In this document: positions 16,979-25,075 of the stretch, in pieces | How positions within the stretch are numbered: position 1 is the first letter of the stretch | Layout of the letters: each line of letters opens with the position of its first letter | NCBI GenBank assembly: GCA_964458705.1 | Contig: CAYWKD010000046.1 | Span: 1 to 31,410 of the forward strand | Direction: 5' to 3' | Length of the DNA stretch: 31,410 bases | DNA from: JAAUTG01 sp964458705 | GTDB taxonomy: Bacteria > Bacteroidota > Bacteroidia > Chitinophagales > Saprospiraceae | Translations under genes and position numbers: made by a program | Notes under the pieces: generated by a model | The model's input: the letters and a program-made list of their open reading frames with translations, nothing else | The model's database searches: none | What the model was told of the DNA's origin: nothing

Positions 16979-17425
16979 ATGTTGATTCGACTAGTTTCTC
17001 TTGTACTGTTGATCTCCACTTGCTGGAGCTTTAAGCCAGCCGAAAAGGTCTTGCTAAAAGCAGGAACTCCTGTTTCCTTACAGCTCAACGAATCCATCAA
17101 CTCCGATGAGGCGCAGCAAGGCAGCATCATTCAGTTGATGGTGCGAAATGATGTCATCATTAATGGAAAAGTGCTTATCAAAGCCGGTAGCCTCGCCGAA
17201 GGCTGGATAAAAGAAGCGTACAGCGGCTGCCGAAGATGCTCCACCCGCTGTGCTAAACTCGTTCTCGTCGCACAAAGCACACAAGCAGTGGATGGACAAC
17301 GCATCTACCTGAAAGGCATACCGCACACCATAAAAGGAGACTGCCGAAAGTTCGATACCGCTAAAGCAACAATCGGAACGATACTCAGCGCTAGAGTGTT
17401 GAACAACGTGAGAGTGATGATTTAA
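16979..17425 (+). CDS. Small secreted protein with cysteine cluster, function unknown
   Basis: 148 residues. The N-terminus MLIRLVSLVLLISTCWSFKP is a signal peptide. The mature part has short alternating beta-like segments (GTPVSLQLNESINSDEAQQG, GSIIQLMVRNDVIINGKVLI, KAGSLAEGWI) resembling the small beta domains seen in some exported proteins where a polar 'G-x-V-x-L' start and a 'V-I-x-G' turn recur; I cannot name the family. Three cysteines cluster in SGCRRCSTRC and a fourth follows in KGDCRK, suggesting disulfides or metal binding. A perfect -7 box TAACTTTG (16921-16928) lies 50 bases ahead of the ATG, but no -33 TTG is in register. The gene ends 24 bases before the giant gene at 17450, so the two may form one transcript. 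Confidence 0.75.
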   Translation: MLIRLVSLVLLISTCWSFKPAEKVLLKAGTPVSLQLNESINSDEAQQGSIIQLMVRNDVIINGKVLIKAGSLAEGWIKEAYSGCRRCSTRCAKLVLVAQSTQAVDGQRIYLKGIPHTIKGDCRKFDTAKATIGTILSARVLNNVRVMI

Positions 17426-17449
17426 ATCTTTAATAACCACAACAAAAAT

Positions 17450-20400
17450 ATGATGAAATACTTAATCTTTACCCTCCCTACAGTACTAGCCTTATTTTAT
17501 ACGAACTCCTTGATTGGGCAGGGTATTTGTCTGCAAATTTATGATCCTGTTTGTGGCTGTGATTGTGTTACCTATTATAATGAGTGTCCGGCAGAGATGG
17601 CTGGTATTACAGACTACTCTCCAGGAGAGTGTCCTCCTGGTTGTATCCCCAAATGCGAAGGTGATGAAGACGACGATGGTGATGGAGGCGACGATGGTGA
17701 TGAAGACGACGATGGTGATGGAGGCGATTTTCCCACAAGACCAGATTTACAGATGATATCGCTAGAGACCGTATCTTTCAATAACTGTGATCTTGTGGTT
17801 AAACTTGAATACCAAAATCTAGGCTTTGACGAAGCCAGAGACTTTGGAATTTGTATTTATCTTACTTCTTCGCAAAGTGATCCGTCCATTCAGTATTTAC
17901 TAGAGGAAGTAAGTATCAGCTCATTACAATGGTATCAATTAAAACAAACTTACACAGCCACAATTGACCTCTCTAGTCTGTCCTTTGCCCCTAACAATTA
18001 TTATATTGGTGCATTTATTGATTGCAATGATTCAGTTGATGAGGAGAATGAAGATTTTGATGACAATAACAAGCTATCAGGGAATAGAATTTATTTGAAC
18101 GGTATATGTACAGTAGGCAACCCCTGCCGCCAGCAAGACTCCCTCGCTCTCGTCGAACTCTACAACGCCACCAACGGCCCCAACTGGTACAACACCTGGA
18201 ACCTCAACCAGCCCATCAACACTTGGTATGGCGTAACGCTGAATGCGGATGGCTGCGTGCAGCAAGTGCGTTTGAACAATAACAACTTAATCGGTACTTT
18301 GCCAAAAGCGATTGGCGATTTAAAGAAGCTTGAATGGCTTGGCTTAGCGATTAATCAAATCAATGGAACGATCCCCAGCGAAATGGGGAATCTCTCTGCC
18401 TTGAAATTCCTAGAACTAGGACTCAATCAACTAAGTGGCTCCATCCCTGCTTCCTTAGGCAACTTGAGCAATATTGAAAAACTCTACCTCGGAGCAAACA
18501 ACCTTACAGGCAGCATCCCTAGCGAAATGGGTAACCTTTCCAAACTGCAAGAGTTGTACCTCTCTGATAATCAGCTCACGGGTAACATCCCAAACACTCT
18601 AGGCAACCTAACTCAACTCAGGCAACTCTTTCTTTACCTCAACGAACTCAGCGGTGCCATTCCAGCTTCCTTCACGAACTTAAACAACCTTGAGCAACTC
18701 TATTTAAACAATAACAACCTCTCGGGTTGCTACCCAAATGGTTTTCAAGCGCGCTTTTGCCCGCTTCCCTACAACCCCGACTACGACGGTACTTTCACGG
18801 ATGCAATTGGTAATACAGTTGTTTTTTACAATCAAGATGGCTACAACCTTACCAACAATCCCCGTCTCCCTTGGGGCGGCGACTTCAAGCGCTTTTGCAA
18901 TGGCGAAGCCCAAATCGGCGCAAGCTGCAACGACGGCAACCCCAATACCCAGAACGATGTCATCACAGCGGATTGTGGGTGTGCAGGTACTACCTGCCAA
19001 ACCACTTTTGGGAGTATCGAAGCACCACTTTGCCCACCCGCATTAACGTATGAACTCAATGGCATTACTTATACGCAATTAGGCACTTACACCCAAAACC
19101 TGACCAACGCCAAAGGTTGTGATAGCTTACTCACGCTTACGCTCGTGGAGGGCTTTCGACCTCATGCAGACATCGAGGGCGACACCCTGCTCTGTAACGG
19201 AACCACCACCACGCTCACAGGGCTAGGCGGCAGCACTTACGAATGGAGCAATGGCATGATCGGAAAGACCATCAGCGTAGGCGCAGGCACTTACACCGTT
19301 ACCGTTACCAATGCAGGGGGCTGTCAGGATACTTGGACGACAACTGTGCTACTCGATACAAAAGCTCCTCAAATTACCTGTCCTCAAAATATTAATATCC
19401 AAGCTACCAGTAGCAACGCCATTGTAAATTGGACAGCCCCAACCACTACGGATAATTGCGGTAGCTTCACCTTAAATAGCACACATCAGCCCGGAAGTAG
19501 TTTTGCAGTTGGTACAACAACCGTTACTTACACCGCTACCGATCCCACAGGCAATAGCAGTGAGTGTAGTTTTACTGTAACCGTAACGGAGGATATTACA
19601 CAAACTTGTCGGTATAAGGACTCCCTCGCTCTGGTAGAGCTCTACAACGCCACCAATGGCCTCAACTGGATCAATAAATGGAACCTCAATCAGCCCATGG
19701 ATATCTGGTACGGGGTAACGCTGAATGCGGAGGGCTGCGTGCTTGACGTAGAGCTCCCCAACAATAACTTGGTTGGACAATTGCCTAGTGCTATTGGTAG
19801 CCTATCGGCACTTACTTATTTAGACTTGCCGAAGAATAAATTAACTGGTCAGATTCCAACTGAAATCGGAAATTTATCGAATTTACAAGGACTGTGGCTC
19901 TATGAAAATCAATTTACAGGAGCAATTCCTTTCAGTATAGGTACGCTTACCGCATTAACTGAACTTTCATTAGCAGATAATAATCTATCGGGGAATATTC
20001 CTGTAAACTTCAACAATTTGGTGAACCTTCAAACACTATGGTTATACAGTAACAACCTCTCTGGAAATATGCCCAGTCTAAATAGGTTATCCAACTTAGC
20101 GTATTTAGGGCTGTGTTGTAATGCTCAGCTTACTGGAAATATTTTTTCTTGGCTCGTCAATTTAAGCAACCTGGTTACAATTAGTATTAATGAATGTAAT
20201 TTTACAGGTAGTATCCCCAACTCAATTAGTAATTTAACTCAACTAAAAGGCTTATATACTCACAGCAATCAGCTATCTGGTATTATTCCTACTTCTATTA
20301 CGCAACTAACGCAGTTGGAGGATTTATTCTTGCAGGATAATAACTTCACAGGAACTATTCCTAGCAATGTAGGCAACATGGCTGACTTAAGAAGATTTTA

Positions 20401-23400
20401 TTTACATGAAAATAATTTTTCAGGTAGTATTCCTAACAGTATAACCAATTGTAGGAATCTAGTAGCCATTAGTCTTTATAATAATAATCTTACAGGCAAT
20501 ATCCCAGCTTCTAATTGGAATAACCTGACTAATTTGGTAGAGTTGGTACTAGCTGAAAATAACCTTGAGGGAGCAATACCAGAGGCTGTTTTGAACCTAC
20601 CTAACATCCAAGCCATTTACCTAAACGACAATCAATTCAGTGGCTGTTTCCCGTTCTTGTCCAGCCCCATTTGTCTTTTGACTTCTAACACAAATGGTAC
20701 TTACAACCAAATGGGCTACAGTTTTATCAATAATCCTGCACTCCCTTGGGGCGGTGATTATCAGCGTATTTGTAATGGCGAAGCTCAAATCGGCGCAAGC
20801 TGCAACGACGGCAATCCTGATACCGAAAATGATGTCATCACAGCAGATTGTGGGTGTGTGGGCGCAGAAATTGTGCAATGTGCAAATGTTACCAACAACT
20901 TCAGCACTACCATTTGCGAAGGGGAAAGTTACACTTTAGGAGGTATTGTTTATCTTGAAGCAGGTACTTATACAGAAACTTTTGAAACAAACTTAGGCTG
21001 CGATAGCACCGTCAACTTGACCCTTACAGTCTTCGAGACCTACAACCTTCAAATCACCGAATACGTCTGCGCACCACAGCAAGATGAAGTGCGAACGCTG
21101 CGGCTGACGAGCCAAGCGGGCTGCGATAGTATTGTTACCATCACCACTATTTATGAGCCTCCCGTGGAAGTGCGCTTGCAGCAAAGCACCTGTGTTCAAA
21201 ATCAGCCCAATGATACACTGCGCCTACTGGGGGCGAGTGGTTGCGATAGCTTGGTGATTATTGCCTACAATTATCGGGGTTCGGAAGAGACTTTTGTAAG
21301 CACCACAACTTGTTCGGCGGCTGAAGTTGGCACACGGCGCATCAGGCTGACCAATCAATACGGCTGCGACAGCCTTGTCAACATCACCACGACTTTGGGA
21401 GAAGTGCAGGTTACTAATTTTATAAATTTCACCTGTTTCCCTGATGAAGTAAGCATAGATACCACCTTTTTGATAGCACAATCAGGTTGCGATAGTTTAC
21501 TAGTAGTAGAAACCATCTTAGATAATCCGCCACCAACGGAAAGCGAAATTTTTGTCTGCTCCGAAAGCGAGCAAGGGCGAGATACACTGACCTTGAGCAG
21601 TCAGTTTGGTTGTGATTCAGTTGTGTATGTCAACCGTGTTTATCAATCGGGAGGTGCTCCAATCCTCGATAATATTATTGAGTACACTTGTTTGCCAGAA
21701 GAAGTAGGACTAGACACTATATCAGTTGCTAACAATGGACAGTGCGAAGGCATTATTATTGTTACCATTTTGCCTTACAACAATACACCACCAACGGTAC
21801 TTTCAGAAACTGTTTGTAGCCGAGCAGAAGTTGGACGAGACACCTTATTTTTGACCAATAGCAATGGCTGCGACAGCTTGATTATTCGAGAAAAAGTTTA
21901 TCAGCAGCCGCCAACAACCGTACAAGAAGTTTACAACTGCGATGTTAGTGCCGAACAAATTGATACCCTGCGCCTCAGAACTCAGTTTGGCTGCGATAGC
22001 TTAGTGGTTCAGAAAACCCTGCCCGCCGAAGATTCGCCAATCACGAACATTAATCTGAGTAGCTGCAACCCAGCCGATGCTGGATCAGTAACCTCCACTT
22101 TTACTAATGCTGTGGGCTGCGATAGTGTGGTGATTACAACAACGGTGTATGCAGGTAGCAACAATACCTTTTTGACCGCCGAAACTTGTGATATTTCACT
22201 AGCGGGAACAAGAGACACCACTCGACTGACCAACAGCAATGGCTGCGATAGCTTAGTTATTACCCTGAATATTGCACTGCCAAATTCTGCTAATACCTTT
22301 TTCGAGGAACTGACCTGCAACCCGATGGAGGCAGGACAACAGGACACTGTGTTCTTAGCAAACCAGTATGGCTGCGATAGTTTGTTAATTACACAATATG
22401 TGCTGGGCGATGTGCCGATCACAGAGCAAACCGTCACCACCTGCGATCCGACTCTTCGCGGTCGCGACACTATGCGGTTCAGTCGTTTGAATAGCTGCGA
22501 TAGCATTGTGGTTACCTCCTATTTGAACCTTTCTAGTCCAATTACTTTGGACACCATTACAAGTTGTACGAACTTCGGAGCGGGAAGCGATACCCTGCGT
22601 TTGCAAAACAGCAATGGCTGCGATAGCATTGTAGTGCGCTATAATCCAGCCTTGCGCCGTCCGTCGCCCGTAACATTATTGGCTGCCACGACTTGTATTG
22701 AAGCGGAAGCAGGCTCCGACACGCTATTTTTGAAAAATGGGAGCGGTTGCGATAGTTTAGTAGTGATAAGAACAACTTTTGAACCGATCGAAACAACCAC
22801 CATTACCGAGATTGTTTGTGTAGCGGAAGAGCAAGGCACAGATTCCTTGACCCTGCAAGGCAGCAACGGCTGCGATAGTCTAGTCCTCCTTCAAAAACGC
22901 TATGAACCAATAAATGTAGCGAGAGTAGTTACAATTTGTGAGGGATCGACCTACGATTTTTATGGCTTCAATTTAGGTAGTGCAGGCGTTTATGAAAATA
23001 CGATTACAGCGGCTTGTGATACGATCGTTCGCTTGACTTTGAACGTGGATACCCCAGTTGAAACAACCATTGAAGATCAATTTTGTGAAGGTGAATTGTA
23101 TGAATTTGGTGCATTGACGATCAGCGCCACAGGCGTTTATACGCAGCAATTTCAATCTCAAGGAGGATGTGATAGTACGGTAACGATTATCCTAGAGGAA
23201 GTAGCAGGCGAATACGTAGCTGCTGTTAATGACACCACTACAATGTTATCCAACCAAAGTTCTGTAACGCTTGATGTAATGGCAAATGATACACTGCCTG
23301 AGCGTTATCAGATGACCATTGTTCAAGCTCCAACTATTGGCGTAGTAGATACGCTGCCCAATGAAGATTTGATGTATCGTTTAACTTCTAGTTCGGGAAC

Positions 23401-23806
23401 AGGAGTGGATTCCTTCCAGTATCAGATTTGTGCATTGGACTGCGTCAGTAATTGTGATACAGCAACGGTCGTAGTGGAAATTACGCTGACCTGTTTAGAC
23501 TCCTTAGTCACTAATATCCCAACAGGCTTCATTCCAGATGGACAAAATGAACTCGATAGGTGGTTTGACCCATTGGCGAATATTTCTAATGAATGTTTCG
23601 AGCAACCTCGCAATGCAGAACTCATCATTACGAATCGCTGGGGAGAGCAGGTGTATCGCTCAAAGCCCTACCAACCTTGGGACGGCAAAAGCAATAACAA
23701 TGAGCCTTTACCGCATGGCACTTATTACTATCTATTAAATTTTGAATTGAACAATGAAGATGGAGAGGAAATCAGAGGCTTTATCACGCTATTGGGAGAA
23801 AACTAG
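17450..23806 (+). CDS. Giant secreted LRR/HYR/'GCDS'-repeat protein with T9SS CHU_C domain
   Basis: 2118 residues. Order: signal peptide to about IGQ (24); Kazal-like segment with YDPVCGCDCVTYYNECPAEM (about 30-62); an acidic Asp/Gly linker (about 68-93); a CARDB-like domain (about 95-215); LRR block 1, about 7 plant-type repeats such as LSGSIPASLGNL (about 235-430); a linker with NGEAQIGASCNDGNP; a first GCDS unit and Ig/PKD-like stretch; a HYR domain (about 640-715, APQITCPQNINIQ); LRR block 2, about 13 repeats (about 765-1080); about 18 cysteine-paired GCDS repeats (1144-1920); a cadherin-like segment (VTLDVMANDTLP); and a CHU_C gliding-motility C-terminal domain (about 2017-2118, LIITNRWGEQVYRS, WDGKSNNNEPLPHGTYYY), the T9SS type B sorting signal. 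Expected to be exported and surface-bound or released, probably as an adhesin; that role is inferred. The first of two adjacent ATGs is taken as start. Confidence 0.93.
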   Translation: MMKYLIFTLPTVLALFYTNSLIGQGICLQIYDPVCGCDCVTYYNECPAEMAGITDYSPGECPPGCIPKCEGDEDDDGDGGDDGDEDDDGDGGDFPTRPDLQMISLETVSFNNCDLVVKLEYQNLGFDEARDFGICIYLTSSQSDPSIQYLLEEVSISSLQWYQLKQTYTATIDLSSLSFAPNNYYIGAFIDCNDSVDEENEDFDDNNKLSGNRIYLNGICTVGNPCRQQDSLALVELYNATNGPNWYNTWNLNQPINTWYGVTLNADGCVQQVRLNNNNLIGTLPKAIGDLKKLEWLGLAINQINGTIPSEMGNLSALKFLELGLNQLSGSIPASLGNLSNIEKLYLGANNLTGSIPSEMGNLSKLQELYLSDNQLTGNIPNTLGNLTQLRQLFLYLNELSGAIPASFTNLNNLEQLYLNNNNLSGCYPNGFQARFCPLPYNPDYDGTFTDAIGNTVVFYNQDGYNLTNNPRLPWGGDFKRFCNGEAQIGASCNDGNPNTQNDVITADCGCAGTTCQTTFGSIEAPLCPPALTYELNGITYTQLGTYTQNLTNAKGCDSLLTLTLVEGFRPHADIEGDTLLCNGTTTTLTGLGGSTYEWSNGMIGKTISVGAGTYTVTVTNAGGCQDTWTTTVLLDTKAPQITCPQNINIQATSSNAIVNWTAPTTTDNCGSFTLNSTHQPGSSFAVGTTTVTYTATDPTGNSSECSFTVTVTEDITQTCRYKDSLALVELYNATNGLNWINKWNLNQPMDIWYGVTLNAEGCVLDVELPNNNLVGQLPSAIGSLSALTYLDLPKNKLTGQIPTEIGNLSNLQGLWLYENQFTGAIPFSIGTLTALTELSLADNNLSGNIPVNFNNLVNLQTLWLYSNNLSGNMPSLNRLSNLAYLGLCCNAQLTGNIFSWLVNLSNLVTISINECNFTGSIPNSISNLTQLKGLYTHSNQLSGIIPTSITQLTQLEDLFLQDNNFTGTIPSNVGNMADLRRFYLHENNFSGSIPNSITNCRNLVAISLYNNNLTGNIPASNWNNLTNLVELVLAENNLEGAIPEAVLNLPNIQAIYLNDNQFSGCFPFLSSPICLLTSNTNGTYNQMGYSFINNPALPWGGDYQRICNGEAQIGASCNDGNPDTENDVITADCGCVGAEIVQCANVTNNFSTTICEGESYTLGGIVYLEAGTYTETFETNLGCDSTVNLTLTVFETYNLQITEYVCAPQQDEVRTLRLTSQAGCDSIVTITTIYEPPVEVRLQQSTCVQNQPNDTLRLLGASGCDSLVIIAYNYRGSEETFVSTTTCSAAEVGTRRIRLTNQYGCDSLVNITTTLGEVQVTNFINFTCFPDEVSIDTTFLIAQSGCDSLLVVETILDNPPPTESEIFVCSESEQGRDTLTLSSQFGCDSVVYVNRVYQSGGAPILDNIIEYTCLPEEVGLDTISVANNGQCEGIIIVTILPYNNTPPTVLSETVCSRAEVGRDTLFLTNSNGCDSLIIREKVYQQPPTTVQEVYNCDVSAEQIDTLRLRTQFGCDSLVVQKTLPAEDSPITNINLSSCNPADAGSVTSTFTNAVGCDSVVITTTVYAGSNNTFLTAETCDISLAGTRDTTRLTNSNGCDSLVITLNIALPNSANTFFEELTCNPMEAGQQDTVFLANQYGCDSLLITQYVLGDVPITEQTVTTCDPTLRGRDTMRFSRLNSCDSIVVTSYLNLSSPITLDTITSCTNFGAGSDTLRLQNSNGCDSIVVRYNPALRRPSPVTLLAATTCIEAEAGSDTLFLKNGSGCDSLVVIRTTFEPIETTTITEIVCVAEEQGTDSLTLQGSNGCDSLVLLQKRYEPINVARVVTICEGSTYDFYGFNLGSAGVYENTITAACDTIVRLTLNVDTPVETTIEDQFCEGELYEFGALTISATGVYTQQFQSQGGCDSTVTIILEEVAGEYVAAVNDTTTMLSNQSSVTLDVMANDTLPERYQMTIVQAPTIGVVDTLPNEDLMYRLTSSSGTGVDSFQYQICALDCVSNCDTATVVVEITLTCLDSLVTNIPTGFIPDGQNELDRWFDPLANISNECFEQPRNAELIITNRWGEQVYRSKPYQPWDGKSNNNEPLPHGTYYYLLNFELNNEDGEEIRGFITLLGEN
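17660..17728 (+). repeat. 36-bp tandem repeat encoding an Asp/Gly-rich linker
   Basis: A 36-base unit starting GGTGATGAAGACGACGATGG is present nearly twice (17660-17695 and 17696-17728) with 33 identical bases per copy. It encodes GDEDDDGDGGDD, a likely calcium-binding or flexible spacer between the Kazal-like head and the CARDB-like domain. Copy number may vary between strains. Confidence 0.85.
18137..18259 (+). repeat. LRR-cap module, copy 1 (pairs with 19619-19741)
   Basis: This 123-base segment and the one at 19619-19741 have equal length and are largely identical, including silent positions (shared starts GACTCCCTCGCTCT, shared ends GGCTGCGTG). They encode the N-terminal cap DSLALVELYNATNG...NLNQP of each LRR block. 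A recent duplication or gene conversion within the gene is the simplest reading. Confidence 0.85.
18868..18983 (+). repeat. Post-LRR module, copy 1 (pairs with 20743-20858)
   Basis: This 116-base segment matches 20743-20858 in length and most bases, with a shared core GGCGCAAGCTGCAACGACGG. It encodes LPWGGDxxRxCNGEAQIGAS followed by CNDGNPxTxNDVITADCGC, the cysteine cap that closes each LRR block. Confidence 0.85.
19619..19741 (+). repeat. LRR-cap module, copy 2
   Basis: Second copy of the module at 18137-18259. It is GC-rich relative to the AT-richer LRR block 2 that follows it at about 19790-20640. Confidence 0.85.
20743..20858 (+). repeat. Post-LRR module, copy 2
   Basis: Second copy of the module at 18868-18983; closes LRR block 2 and leads directly into the GCDS array. 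Confidence 0.85.
20878..23215 (+). repeat. Array of about 18 'GCDS' cysteine-paired repeats
   Basis: Within the giant protein, 15 units of about 41 residues follow the pattern TC-x5-G-x-DTL-x-L-x4-GCDSLVI, framed by three longer units of about 50 residues (one before, two after) with ICEG...Y..G...GVY...GCDSTV. Each unit has two cysteines, one in the first third and one in GCDS, suggesting one disulfide per repeat. Unit 7 is degenerate (NGQCEGIII) and unit 13 reads NSCDSI. The DNA word GGCTGCGATAG recurs, showing partial homogenisation. Similar GCDS segments are known from other Bacteroidota surface proteins; the long run of the short variant is notable. Confidence 0.9.
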
Positions 23807-23958
23807 AATGGCATAGACTTCCAAGAGCTCGTCTTCTTATTTTATGCGAACCATTTGCAAACATCTGCGTTGAGCTAGATAACAAATTACGCATCGTCTT
23901 GGTGTAGAAAGAGCGATTTCTAAAATTGCCAAGCACCGATTCTCAAAGTTTCAAAGAC

Positions 23959-23989
23959 TTGCGGAGCTATTAACAAATAATTACTTTTG
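23959..23989 (+). promoter_or_regulatory. Promoter of the mevalonate gene pair
   Basis: TTG (23959-23961) is followed after 20 bases by TACTTTTG (23982-23989), an exact TAnnTTTG match. Transcription should start near 23995, leaving a leader of only about 15 bases before the TTG start codon at 24010. The rest of the spacer 23807-24009 shows no gene and no clear terminator for the giant gene. Confidence 0.6.
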
Positions 23990-24009
23990 CCACCCACAAT
24001 TCATGTCAA

Positions 24010-25044
24010 TTGGAAAAAGAAACAAATCATACCGACCCCACTGCAGCTTCAAGAAAGCAAGATCATATAGAGCTAGCTTTTCAATCTCAAGTTGGTCAGT
24101 CCTTCTTGGATGAGCGATTTTATTACGAGCCTATGCTAGCAGCACATCCAAAGAAAGATGAGGATAGATTAAAGCAGACATTTCTAGGCAGCACCCTAAA
24201 AGTTCCCATTTGGGTATCAAGTATGACAGGTGGTACAGAAATGGCTTACACGATCAATCAAAATTTGGCGAGAGCTTGTGCGGATTTTGGGATGGGAATG
24301 GGACTGGGGTCTTGTCGTTCACTACTTTACAGCGACGAGCGCATGAAGGACTTCAACGTCAGAACACTAATGGGAGATGATTTGCCCCTCTATGCCAACT
24401 TAGGTATTGCACAAGTAGAGCAACTGCTCGAAGCTAAAGAACTTTGGCGAATAGACGCTATGATGGATAAACTGAGCGCAGACGGTCTAATCATCCATGT
24501 GAATCCCTTTCAGGAATGGCTGCAACCAGAGGGAGATATGCTAAAACAATCCCCTATTTCCACAATTCAACAATTTATAACATCTACTGACATCAAAGTA
24601 ATTGTAAAAGAAGTAGGGCAAGGCATGGGTTACAACAGCTTGAAGCACTTACTTCAATTGCCGATTGAGGCAGTGGATTTCGCAGCTAATGGCGGCACAA
24701 ACTTTGCGAAGTTAGAGCTACTGCGAAGCGAGAAAAATAAGCAATCTATTTTTGAACCATTAGCAAATATTGGACACAGTGCAACCCAAATGGTAGAAAT
24801 GACCAACGCAATAAAAGAAGAACTAGGAAACAAGATGAATTGCCATCAAATCATTATATCAGGCGGGGTACGAAATTTTTTAGATGGCTACTACTTGATG
24901 AAGAAATCAAATATGGCTGCTATCTATGGTCAAGCATCTGGATTTTTAAAACATGCTAGAGGCGACTACAAGATGCTTTATGATTATGTAGAAGCACAGG
25001 TGAGTGGACTCAAATTAGCAGATGCTTTCTTGAGCGTAAAGTAA
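24010..25044 (+). CDS. fni: Type 2 isopentenyl-diphosphate isomerase (FMN-dependent)
   Basis: 344 residues (family usually about 330-350). It interconverts isopentenyl and dimethylallyl diphosphate using FMN and NADPH. Motifs: RKQDHIELA at 15-23, VSSMTGGTEMA at 69-79, LGSCRSLL, IIHVNPFQEWLQPEGD at 161-176, VKEVGQGMG and IIISGGVRN at 281-289. The likely start is a TTG at 24010: the frame has no ATG before the conserved RKQDHI, and upstream it closes at a TAA (23971). An ATG at 24003 is in another frame. It is followed after 31 bases by HMG-CoA reductase, and the two likely share the promoter at 23959-23989. This indicates a mevalonate route to isoprenoids. Confidence 0.95.
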   Translation: MEKETNHTDPTAASRKQDHIELAFQSQVGQSFLDERFYYEPMLAAHPKKDEDRLKQTFLGSTLKVPIWVSSMTGGTEMAYTINQNLARACADFGMGMGLGSCRSLLYSDERMKDFNVRTLMGDDLPLYANLGIAQVEQLLEAKELWRIDAMMDKLSADGLIIHVNPFQEWLQPEGDMLKQSPISTIQQFITSTDIKVIVKEVGQGMGYNSLKHLLQLPIEAVDFAANGGTNFAKLELLRSEKNKQSIFEPLANIGHSATQMVEMTNAIKEELGNKMNCHQIIISGGVRNFLDGYYLMKKSNMAAIYGQASGFLKHARGDYKMLYDYVEAQVSGLKLADAFLSVK

Positions 25045-25075
25045 GTAATTATCGGACTTGCGAAAATAACTATTT

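Noticed and set aside
22009..22506. Long open stretch on the minus strand (165 codons) inside the GCDS array
   Set aside because: It mirrors the repeated codons of the plus-strand protein; the product has no family features and lies wholly inside a confident gene.
20878..23215. Regularly spaced short repeats that might suggest a CRISPR array
   Set aside because: The spacing is about 123 bases and always a multiple of three, the words encode GCDS, and the whole stretch is one open frame of the giant protein.
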